From an uncultured Persicitalea sp. (lineage in GTDB: Bacteria > Bacteroidota > Bacteroidia > Cytophagales > Spirosomataceae): a stretch of DNA of 8,353 bases. The notes beneath the pieces were generated by a model. The model was not told the DNA's origin and did no database searches. It worked only from the letters and a program-made list of their open reading frames with translations. A program made the position numbers and the translations under genes. Position 1 is the first letter of the stretch, and each line of letters starts with the position of its first letter. Positions 1 through 6,301 of this stretch are shown here, piece by piece. The stretch is from contig CATMVR010000187.1 of the NCBI GenBank assembly GCA_950075905.1, positions 1 through 8,353 on the forward strand, in the 5' to 3' direction.

Positions 1-1412
1 GTCCGGCGCTGGGTACCCACCTCGTGGGCCGTAGCCACATTCACCAGCTCCGTGAGCTTGGCGCGCTGGGTTTCCAGCCCCAGCTGCTCGTGACTGACCT
101 GTTCCTGCAAGTTGATGGAGGCGGCTGTCATGAGCTGGTAGGCGCTGTACAGCGACGACAGCAACCCAATCACAAAGCCCAGCGGGTTGGCCCGCATGGC
201 CACCCACAGGGTGTTCACCGCCCCGGTCAGGCCCGTCGTGGCCACGGTGCCCGCCGCCGTCACGGCCGTATTGGTGGCCGTGGCCAATGCGGCCGCCTTG
301 GTTTCCAGCACCAGCAGGGCCTTGGTCTTCACCACCGTTTCCAGGATGGTCTTGTAGGCCACCCAGCCGCTCACCCCGGCCTTCACCAGGGCGATGCTCA
401 TCTCCATGTTGCGGCTGCTGTCGCCCAGCCAGCCGAAGAAGTCAGTCAGAGCGTCCGTCACCCCGGCAATCACACCCGTGCGGCTGTTGCCCAGCCTCGC
501 AAAGAATTGGTACACGCTGTCGCTGAGGTTGGAGAGCTTGCCCGTGATGGTGGTGCTCTGCTTCTCCATCAGGCTGGCAAAGCGCCCCCCCTCCTCGCCC
601 AGCGAGAACAGCGCCTTCTGCACGTCGGCAAATGATATGATGCCCTTCGAGATATCCTTCTGGATGGTGGCCACGCTTTTGCCCGTAGCGGCTGAGAGTG
701 CTTCCAGCATGTTCACGCCGGCCTCCTGAAACTGCCTGAGCTCCGCCCCCGTCAGGTGCCCGGCCGCCTTCACCTGCCCAAAGGCCAGTATCAGCTGCGG
801 CAGCTTCTCCGTACCCACGGCCGCGGCTATGTTGCCCAGCGAGTTCAGCGTCCTTATCACCTCTTCCGAGGCCACTCCGTAGGCCAGCAGGCGGTTGGTG
901 GCCTCCTGGGTCTGCTCCAATGTGAAGGGGGTTTTCTTAGTGAACTCGATCACTTCCGCCATCAGCTTGTCGGCCTTTGACTTGCTTTGCAGCATCACTT
1001 CCAGTGAGATCTGAAACTGCTGCATGTTCCCCGCCGCATCAAGCACCCTCTTGCCGAAGTTCAGCACCTGGTCCACGGCAAAGGCCCCAAGCATGTAGGC
1101 CTTGAAAGTCGCCACCTGGTTGCCAAGGTAGTCGTACTGGCTTCCAATCTGTTTGAGTGATTTCTCGTGGGCCGCCGAGGCCTTGTCGCGTTCAGACTGC
1201 GCCTTGCGTTCGGCATCGGCCTGCCGGCCTATTTCCGTAGTGAGCTTGTTGATCGCCAGACTCTGCGAGCGGTAGGCATTATCAATTTTGGCGTTGCCCA
1301 ACCCCACCTGGGAGGTGAGCGCTTCGTGGGCCGAGGCCACCTTGTTGAGCTGCGCGATTACCTCCGACAGCTCGCTGTCTACGGAGACTTTAAATCTGGC
1401 CTGTTGGTCCAC
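1..1412 (-). CDS. Phage tail tape measure protein, N-terminal part
   Basis: The first 470 residues are present and the gene runs off the left edge. Tape measure proteins set the length of the tail tube in long-tailed phages and span its lumen. Residues about 20-90 are heptad-like and Ala/Lys/Glu-rich. Residues about 105-290 match the tape-measure N-terminal domain by pattern, most clearly FGQVKAAGHLTGAELRQF (211-228) followed by QEAGVNMLEAL (229-239). A hydrophobic stretch with ANPLGFVIGLL (408-418) follows, typical of the middle of these proteins. A run of seven G in the coding strand near residues 273-277 keeps the frame, so the gene is intact as far as seen. The proposed start is GTG at 1412, giving VDQQARFKVSVDSEL. 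No ATG or clear ribosome-binding site lies nearby, and the frame stays open about 85 bases further upstream, so the start is uncertain. It could instead belong to a tail-like particle rather than a phage. Confidence 0.88.
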   Translation of the reverse strand, partial: MDQQARFKVSVDSELSEVIAQLNKVASAHEALTSQVGLGNAKIDNAYRSQSLAINKLTTEIGRQADAERKAQSERDKASAAHEKSLKQIGSQYDYLGNQVATFKAYMLGAFAVDQVLNFGKRVLDAAGNMQQFQISLEVMLQSKSKADKLMAEVIEFTKKTPFTLEQTQEATNRLLAYGVASEEVIRTLNSLGNIAAAVGTEKLPQLILAFGQVKAAGHLTGAELRQFQEAGVNMLEALSAATGKSVATIQKDISKGIISFADVQKALFSLGEEGGRFASLMEKQSTTITGKLSNLSDSVYQFFARLGNSRTGVIAGVTDALTDFFGWLGDSSRNMEMSIALVKAGVSGWVAYKTILETVVKTKALLVLETKAAALATATNTAVTAAGTVATTGLTGAVNTLWVAMRANPLGFVIGLLSSLYSAYQLMTAASINLQEQVSHEQLGLETQRAKLTELVNVATAHEVGTQRR

Positions 1413-1476
1413 CTTGCAAAAATTAAATATAGTATTAATTTTGAGGTGAATACTTTTGAGGGTTTTATCAACAGGC

Positions 1477-1503
1477 AAAGGCCGCTCCCATGGGGCGGCT
1501 TTT
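1477..1503 (+). terminator. Hairpin with T tract
   Basis: An 8-bp stem (GCCGCTCC at 1481-1488 pairing with GGGGCGGC at 1492-1499, one G-T wobble) has a 3-base loop. A-T pairs extend it outward, and it is followed on the plus strand by TTTTCTTT. This is a good intrinsic terminator shape for rightward transcripts, yet no rightward gene ends here. In the leftward direction the tail is only a few T, so termination there would be weaker. Confidence 0.6.
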
Positions 1504-1768
1504 CTTTATCTAGTAAGTTCGAGGGCTTTCAAATGAATGTGGCAGGCAATTTAAACATAAAATGCCAAAATATTATGCAGGACACCCCCTCTCATAACAA
1601 AGCCTTTTTGGGATTCCCTCTTGACGAAGAGTTAAGAATATTAAATATACATTTAATTTACTACAAAATCACTTATGCGGCATTTTCGCTGCCACCCCTT
1701 CTTCACAGAAGTCCTGGTGCTGATGTTGGCACCTGATCTATCAACGGCTTCCCAGGAATCTTAAAACC

Positions 1769-1802
1769 AAAAACGGCACCCATCTTGGAGTGCCGTTTTT
1801 TT
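1769..1802. terminator. Bidirectional intrinsic terminator ending the minus-strand cargo run
   Basis: The stem CGGCAC (1774-1779) pairs with GTGCCG (1790-1795), flanked by A5 on the left and T7 on the right, so both strands show stem plus U tract. It lies about 55 bases past the stop of the DUF4041/T5orf172 gene on the minus strand. It therefore probably ends that transcript and shields the tape measure gene from it. Confidence 0.85.
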
Positions 1803-1856
1803 CTAGTATAGAATTAGAATTCAATTCTCATGAGATTGCCGAGATTCATGATTTTC

Positions 1857-3236
1857 TTACTCAACGAAACCTTCCTCAAATAAATCCTCTGGAAAGACCA
1901 ATTCTGTATCTGATATTTGCTCTTCACTAGTATCTCTTTCCATCAAAGAGAGCGTTTCCCTATATTCCTTTGCTTCCGGAATGGTTATGAACTCAACATC
2001 GTCCTTATAATTTGTCTTAATATAATCCATGATCTCATCTAGGCTAACCTTGAAGAACTCACGCCGATGATTAGTCATATTGACCCTACGGGCTGCAAAC
2101 GCCTTATGAATATTATATTCAAGCTGAGGCGCATCTTCGGAGAAGAGAATTGCATGAACATCAAATCTGAAAGGCACTGATGCATCACCTAGCTCTCTAA
2201 CCCTATCCATTGGTTCCAATCGCCTTGTCATACCAATTTTATATACCCCTTCCCCAAATGATCCAAGATTGGATATTACATAGATGTGGCCAGCTCTGGT
2301 AAGTTGAGCCATTGATATTGCCCGCTCTTTCTTTTCCTGGGCCTCTCTCAAATTCTGCTCCAATAGCGCTATTCTATAATTTAGTTCATCCAAATCCTTT
2401 TGGTCAGCTTTCCCCAAATCACTCATCGCTTTTTCAAGGGCTTTCTGATATCGCTTCTCTTCCTCTGCAGCATCTCGTTTGGCACGTTCATATTCCATAC
2501 GAGCCTTTTCCTCCTCCCGCATATCTTCTCTTATCCTACGTTGCTCCTCCTTCTCCTCGTATTTCTTCCTCTCATATTCATATGTCAGGGTCAATTCTTC
2601 CATTTTCAAGTTTAGGTAGCCGGGCCTAATGCTAATATTGTGAACAGCCCCTAACTTGTTTATGTTATCATAGGCCTTCTGAACTTTGAGTTTCGACTGT
2701 ACGATATTGTGCCATTTAACTTTTGATACCAGACTGTCACATTCACCATTAAAAGCAAACATCATGAGCTTCTTGTACTTATTTGTCATCTTATTCCCCT
2801 CCGACGTTTTGCCGTTCACTGTCCATTGGGTGGTGCAAAGGACAGCATCATCACTGGTTATAGCTGTTCTTTGCCTTTTGTGGATCTCTAGTAGTCTATC
2901 CTTGAACTCCTGGGAGGTTTCATAGTCAAACTGTGGCTCGTAAAGACCATAGTCATAGAGCTCCAGTGAGTCCTTATTGATAGCAAGCGCATCCTCCAAC
3001 TCTCTATAAGTCAGTAATGCCTCCTTGTACTTACGGTTTAGTACATCACACGTATCCCTGATCTCATTGGCCGATTTCTGCAAGTTCATCACTTCTTCAT
3101 CGACGGATATGATATCAGAGTATCTTGATATAAGTACTTTCTTCTTCTTTTCGGCGATGATCAGGAAGTATAATGCTATAAATAGGGCTACGATCAGGAG
3201 AACAGAAAGAATAAAAAACGGGAGGGCTGTCTGCAT
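1857..3236 (-). CDS. Membrane-anchored DUF4041 and T5orf172 (GIY-YIG-like) protein
   Basis: This is a 459-residue protein with four parts. Residues 5-28 form one hydrophobic helix followed by EKKKK, so the rest should be cytoplasmic. Residues about 45-90 are a short coiled coil. Residues about 92-250 fit DUF4041, with WTVNGKTSEGNKM (138-150), AFNGECD (161-167), YLNLKMEEL (207-215) and EKEEQRRIREDMREEEK (228-244), then a charged coiled coil to about 305. Residues about 314-405 fit the T5orf172/MUG113 branch of the GIY-YIG nuclease fold: GHIYVISN (316-323), VYKIGMTRR (331-339), a likely catalytic Glu in LEYNIHKAF (372-380) and RREFFKV (391-397). The C-terminal tail is acidic. The family is common in phages and accessory islands, and its biological role is not established. 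It is the last gene of the minus-strand run, 72 bases after the preceding stop. That gap holds a perfect AT palindrome (3278-3291) and could carry a separate promoter. Confidence 0.88.
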   Translation of the reverse strand: MQTALPFFILSVLLIVALFIALYFLIIAEKKKKVLISRYSDIISVDEEVMNLQKSANEIRDTCDVLNRKYKEALLTYRELEDALAINKDSLELYDYGLYEPQFDYETSQEFKDRLLEIHKRQRTAITSDDAVLCTTQWTVNGKTSEGNKMTNKYKKLMMFAFNGECDSLVSKVKWHNIVQSKLKVQKAYDNINKLGAVHNISIRPGYLNLKMEELTLTYEYERKKYEEKEEQRRIREDMREEEKARMEYERAKRDAAEEEKRYQKALEKAMSDLGKADQKDLDELNYRIALLEQNLREAQEKKERAISMAQLTRAGHIYVISNLGSFGEGVYKIGMTRRLEPMDRVRELGDASVPFRFDVHAILFSEDAPQLEYNIHKAFAARRVNMTNHRREFFKVSLDEIMDYIKTNYKDDVEFITIPEAKEYRETLSLMERDTSEEQISDTELVFPEDLFEEGFVE

Positions 3237-3308
3237 ACTATGGAGGGTTAGTTTATCAATGTTTAAATTGTATAGCCATTTTTTAAAAAATACAGCCCAA
3301 ATTATTAT

Positions 3309-3638
3309 TTAATCCTTATTGAGGTGAAGAACGTAGTTCTCCCAACTAGTTTTAACTTTTCCGAATTTCGGAAATGAATCTCCATCGTAGATTTTAATTT
3401 CTTCATCGGGAAGTTTTTGATAATCACCCCAAAACTCTTTAAGATAGGAAAGTAGCCCTGTAAAAAGTACTTCTGCATAATCGATACGTTCCTGTAATGT
3501 AAGATCCCATGAGATAAGGGATCCAACGACGTAAAATTTATGCTGTTCCTGATTTTCGTCCAGATATTCGAAAATCACATCCATGCCGTCTCTATTAGGA
3601 TTAACATGAGTAGCACTCGTAAATTTAAGTATAGGCAT
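3309..3638 (-). CDS. Hypothetical protein, 109 residues
   Basis: I do not recognise this protein. I place the start at the ATG giving MPILKFTSATHV. The same frame is open back to 3776, but those 46 residues are Arg-rich and antiparallel in quality to a real protein, because they overlap the 74-residue gene upstream. With this start it begins 28 bases after that gene's stop. The product is soluble, without signal peptide or membrane segment, and rich in aromatic residues (FEYLDENQEQHKFYVVGS, then LSYLKEFWGDYQKL), suggesting a compact alpha/beta domain. It is AT-rich like its neighbours and lies in the same gene run between the membrane protein and the DUF4041/T5orf172 gene. It could be an immunity or accessory subunit, but nothing in the sequence shows that. 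Confidence 0.7.
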   Translation of the reverse strand: MPILKFTSATHVNPNRDGMDVIFEYLDENQEQHKFYVVGSLISWDLTLQERIDYAEVLFTGLLSYLKEFWGDYQKLPDEEIKIYDGDSFPKFGKVKTSWENYVLHLNKD

Positions 3639-3666
3639 AGTCAAAATATGGATTTGGTTTCTGATA

Positions 3667-3891
3667 TTATTTCTCCATTTCCCATTCCTCTCTCGTAAGC
3701 ACCTCCTCCCAATGCTGCTGCTCCACCATCTGCCCCGCCCTGTCCTCATCGTCCCAGTAGCCGGGTCCTTGGCCATCCGGAGTTCGCATTCCCGTGGTCA
3801 GCCACATCAGCAGAGTGAAGGCCATACCTGCAAGCAGGTACCACAGGAAGGGTTTCAGATCTTGGAGTAGGTCGTTAAGGAAATGTTTCAT
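3667..3891 (-). CDS. Small single-pass membrane protein, 74 residues
   Basis: The protein opens with a short amphipathic segment (MKHFLNDLLQDLK), then one membrane helix at about residues 14-34 (FLWYLLAGMAFTLLMWLTTG), then an acidic, Trp-containing tail of about 38 residues. There is no lipobox or clear cleavage site, so it is probably an anchored protein. It starts 4 bases after the stop of the secreted-protein gene, which suggests translational coupling. Its DNA is distinctly richer in G and C than the genes on both sides and resembles the flanking phage genes instead. It may therefore have a separate origin, for example a phage lysis or envelope accessory gene. A holin-like role is possible from size and single helix, but there is no family match to support it. 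Confidence 0.65.
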   Translation of the reverse strand: MKHFLNDLLQDLKPFLWYLLAGMAFTLLMWLTTGMRTPDGQGPGYWDDEDRAGQMVEQQHWEEVLTREEWEMEK

Positions 3892-3895
3892 GTGC

Positions 3896-4432
3896 TCAAA
3901 TCTTTGCCTTGATAGCTCTTGCCAAGGCCAAATCCATCTCAGCCATACTTCTCTGATAGTCTAGTTCCAGGTACTCGTATATCATTTCATTAATCTCACT
4001 ATACTGCTTTCTTTTCTTTTCAGTCTTAGCTTGTTCGGCTGCACTAGCAGCAACTTCCCTGCTTACAGTTCGGCCAGCAGAAGACCTATACTCATCGGCA
4101 ATCAATTCACAGGTATTATCATTATTAATTTTAACACTTAGCCTGTATTGATAAACATCTTTCATCATCGTCTTGCCAATAAAAGCGGTCACAACAACAT
4201 TACAGTCAAGAATTAAAGAAGTGTCATCTGAAAAACGTATCACGGCCTCATCGCTTCTGTATCTCATCAACAAGGTTTTTCGTGCCACTGACATTATTTC
4301 GTTTTGACTAAGTTCCCCTGTCTTCAATGCCTTGGTATAAACCAGATATGTGTTTCCACCATCTGGTTTATCTTGCGACATCACAACGTTGGATAATAGA
4401 ATGAATACGAGGAAAATGAAATACTTTATCAT
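3896..4432 (-). CDS. Secreted protein of unknown function
   Basis: This is a 178-residue protein starting MIKYF, with a classical signal peptide (hydrophobic core about 4-15) and a likely cleavage in or just after SNVVMSQ. The product should be periplasmic or outer-membrane facing. I chose the ATG at 4432; a TTG three codons upstream also opens the frame but is less likely. The mature part has an alternating beta-like pattern (about 50-120) with DEAVIRFSDDTSLILDCN and DVYQYRLSVKINNDNTCEL. A Lys/Glu-rich helical C-terminus follows (about 125-178). The middle loosely recalls Bacteroidota DUF4468-type proteins, but I would not assign it on that. It starts 13 bases after the stop of the DUF3800 gene, so co-transcription is likely. 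A secreted protein within a nuclease gene run is unusual. Confidence 0.75.
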   Translation of the reverse strand: MIKYFIFLVFILLSNVVMSQDKPDGGNTYLVYTKALKTGELSQNEIMSVARKTLLMRYRSDEAVIRFSDDTSLILDCNVVVTAFIGKTMMKDVYQYRLSVKINNDNTCELIADEYRSSAGRTVSREVAASAAEQAKTEKKRKQYSEINEMIYEYLELDYQRSMAEMDLALARAIKAKI

Positions 4433-4445
4433 AAAACACAAAGGC

Positions 4446-5549
4446 TCATTTTAAATGGAAAAGCACCGAATGGTCAATATCTGCATTTTCCTTATTAATC
4501 TTTGATACATCAAATCCCAGAGTATCAAGGATGAAATCTGCCATTTCATCCTTGATATTGTTCCCATTTGGAGTATTCAGTTTTCTATTGATAGCACCTG
4601 TGTAAAGATCTATGACCTGAATGAGGTAATTATTCTCCGAAGACACCGCCTCGAAGTTACTCAAATACAGCCCTTCTATATTTTGAGCTTTGAGCCTTTC
4701 TCTGACGTTTTCTATTTTTAGACTATCGCTACCATCCTCATCCTTGTCAATCCATACTTGCAGGTACCTGGGCAGTGGTGCTCGGCCTGTTTCATTCTCA
4801 TGTTGGATACCTTTACTAAGAACATGATAGGTGAGATCAGTGATTGCAGCATTTGTATTAGCAAATCCTGTATTTCTAACTACAATATATTTGAAGCTAA
4901 CGGCAGGGTATAGTGATAAAAACTTTTGAAAAAAAGACTTGTACTGGGGTAGGCGCGTTTGGTTTTTTAAATCTTTGAAGTGGAATTCATAACCGATTTC
5001 CTGACTTTTAATCCATGCTTCCAGTTTCATTCTTGAATCAACCATAGAAAAGCCAACATCCAACAACCAGAGTGATCCAACGGCCAGATAATCTTGCGTT
5101 TTGCCCGTTTCGTCAATGTACACAGCATACGTTCCTGTCCCTTCGGGCCTGTCTTCTATGGCATCGAGTGAAAAACCCTCTTGCAGAATAGCCCTATGTC
5201 TCTTGACAGACTCATCTGCTTCAAATAACTTGTATTCGTTTTGAATCTTAGCCCGTATCCGCGAAATAGACTTTATGCTTGTGGCTTTCAGAAAATTTTC
5301 AAACGACAATACCCCTCCCTTAATGACATCTTCGTTGTAGTGCGTCCAGTACTCCCATACTAGGACTTTGTCAGAATTTCTTGCTTGCAGGTTGGTATTA
5401 AGAATAAAGGCAACTTTATCCCGGGTGTTTTGAAGGTTATGGCTGCTTAGTCTTTGTAGTATCTCTTCACGTTCTTTTTCTTTCTTGGCAGTCTTGGTGT
5501 CTTCGTTTTCGATGGATTGCTCGGTTGTAGAGGGGGCTTGTTCTTCCAT
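4446..5549 (-). CDS. DUF3800 (RNase H-like) protein with N-terminal helical module
   Basis: This is a 367-residue protein. Residues about 139-345 fit DUF3800, a family with a predicted RNase H-like fold and suspected nuclease activity. The signs are YIDETGK (144-150), GSLWLLD (158-164), EFHFKDL (188-194), VWIDKDEDGS (265-274) and SENNYLIQVIDLYTGAI (304-320). The acidic residues D146, E147, D193, D268 and D314 are candidates for the metal site. Residues 1-30 are charged and low in complexity. Residues about 36-122 form a separate helical module (TRDKVAFILN, ARNSDKVLVWEYW, SISRIRAKIQNEYKLF) that resembles a segment found in unrelated phage proteins and may bind nucleic acid or a partner. This is the first gene of the minus-strand run and probably carries its promoter in the divergent gap upstream. 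DUF3800 genes are frequent in phages and defence islands; the substrate is unknown. Confidence 0.82.
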   Translation of the reverse strand: MEEQAPSTTEQSIENEDTKTAKKEKEREEILQRLSSHNLQNTRDKVAFILNTNLQARNSDKVLVWEYWTHYNEDVIKGGVLSFENFLKATSIKSISRIRAKIQNEYKLFEADESVKRHRAILQEGFSLDAIEDRPEGTGTYAVYIDETGKTQDYLAVGSLWLLDVGFSMVDSRMKLEAWIKSQEIGYEFHFKDLKNQTRLPQYKSFFQKFLSLYPAVSFKYIVVRNTGFANTNAAITDLTYHVLSKGIQHENETGRAPLPRYLQVWIDKDEDGSDSLKIENVRERLKAQNIEGLYLSNFEAVSSENNYLIQVIDLYTGAINRKLNTPNGNNIKDEMADFILDTLGFDVSKINKENADIDHSVLFHLK

Positions 5550-5955
5550 GGTTGGAGTAATCTGTAACTTAAATAAATTATCAATTTCTACATTATTCAG
5601 TGCCCAAATAATGCTTTATCACCAATTGATGATTCTTAAAGGGGATGTGCAAAGTGTTCAACCTCTAAGCAGTTTCAGAGTGAATACTGCCTTTGCATTC
5701 ATATTGTCCCCACTCAGGTAAGCCGACAAAAAGCACAAAATTGCAAGGAAGGTATTTTTAAGGAAGGTGTCCATAAGGATGAGGGGTTACTGATTGATAT
5801 CCAAACATATCAAAAACCATCAACAAAACTTGTATTAAACCAATTATAATTATTGAAAGGTAACAAAATCACGTGCCTTACACACAATTACACTTTCAAC
5901 TTAGCTACAAAAACCACTATATTGGCAAACCATTGACCCTACCCAACCCCAATCC
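5550..5955. other. Divergent intergenic region between the two cargo arms
   Basis: This AT-rich gap of about 400 bases lies between the first gene of the leftward arm and the start of the rightward arm, so it should hold both promoters. I see no unambiguous promoter pair. TATATTGG at about 5917-5924, with TTTC about 20 bases before it, is a weak Bacteroidota-like candidate for the rightward arm. A short leftward frame (5658-5774) is listed separately. The rest, especially 5775-5955, shows no coding signal that I can support. Confidence 0.5.
5658..5774 (-). CDS. Possible 38-residue hydrophobic peptide
   Basis: The frame begins ATG with MDTFLKNTFLAILCFLSAY, giving one short hydrophobic helix at about residues 4-22, and ends with a basic tail (LKLLRG). 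It lies about 110 bases upstream of the DUF3800 gene on the same strand. Small hydrophobic peptides of this kind occur as type I toxins or leader peptides, but a frame this short can arise by chance and no ribosome-binding site is evident. It could equally be a fragment of a lost gene. Confidence 0.22.
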   Translation of the reverse strand: MDTFLKNTFLAILCFLSAYLSGDNMNAKAVFTLKLLRG

Positions 5956-6251
5956 ATGACCAACCCTCAGTACCTCACCACGACCACGCTTAATCAATGC
6001 TACCGCGCCGGCAATGCCACCGAGCACACTTTCCACTGCGACCTCCAACATCTCCTCGAAAGCCATGTGCCTGGGAATTCTACATCGGCGGCTACCAGCC
6101 CGCCCAGTAATGGCTCAAAGACCGCAAAGGCCGCACCCTGGGCTTTGACGATATAATGCACTATCAGAAGATTATTGTAGCCCTTACTGAAACGGCAAGG
6201 TTGATGGAGGAGATTGATGGTGGGGGGGGGAGTGAGGGTGGCGTATTGTGA
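5956..6251 (+). pseudogene. Relic of a type ISP restriction-modification gene (both ends, middle deleted)
   Basis: Two pieces of one large protein family lie fused out of frame. Frame 1 from the ATG at 5956 gives about 40 residues, including YRAGNATEHTF and DLQHLLESHVPG, matching the start of type ISP single-chain restriction-methylase-helicase enzymes. From about 6069 a different frame gives WEFYIGGYQPAQ, then WLKDRKGRTLGFDDIMHY and QKIIVALTETARLMEEID, matching the extreme C-terminus (target-recognition end) of the same family. Its stop is at 6249-6251. Intact members are well over a thousand residues long, so nearly all of the nuclease, helicase and methylase domains are gone. The C-terminal piece also carries an in-frame TAA at 6108-6110, where relatives are expected to have Lys. 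The family assignment rests on remembered sequence patterns. The short N-terminal open frame (5956-6156) could be translated but has no function I can propose. Confidence 0.75.
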
Positions 6252-6301
6252 GGGGTTGCGATGGGTGGGGTTTTACAGATACCTTTTAATCATTCATAAT
6301 T

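Larger units (their letters stand above)
1413..1856. other. Non-coding gap between tape measure and cargo
   Basis: I find no convincing gene here. The plus-strand open frame crossing it is an antisense shadow of the tape measure gene, and the short frames on either strand (up to about 28 codons) have no recognisable content. It holds two hairpins with T tracts (described separately) and a very AT-rich stretch at about 1416-1440 directly upstream of the tape measure start. That stretch is the likeliest place for its promoter, although I could not match a clean Bacteroidota -33/-7 pair. Being this long in front of a phage late gene is itself unusual. Confidence 0.6.

Noticed and set aside
24..729. 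Long rightward open frames (203 and 111 codons) over the left end
   Set aside because: They are antisense to the tape measure gene and have low-complexity His/Gly/Arg/Ser-rich translations, typical of shadows in GC-rich DNA.
1167..1736. Rightward 189-codon open frame crossing the tape measure start
   Set aside because: Its first half is antisense to the tape measure gene and the rest covers the hairpin at 1477-1503. No recognisable protein content.
3278..3291. Perfect palindrome ATTTTTTAAAAAAT
   Set aside because: It is likely a by-product of A/T richness. It could be an operator, but nothing else supports that.
3639..3776. N-terminal extension of the 109-residue gene
   Set aside because: It overlaps the 74-residue membrane protein gene in another frame, and its Arg/Trp-rich translation looks non-genuine. 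The ATG at 3638 gives a better protein.
5957..6156. The 66-codon frame at 5956 as a stand-alone small gene
   Set aside because: After residue 40 its translation is out of frame with the type ISP C-terminal piece, and its Ser/Thr/Ala-rich end is a shadow. It is part of the relic.
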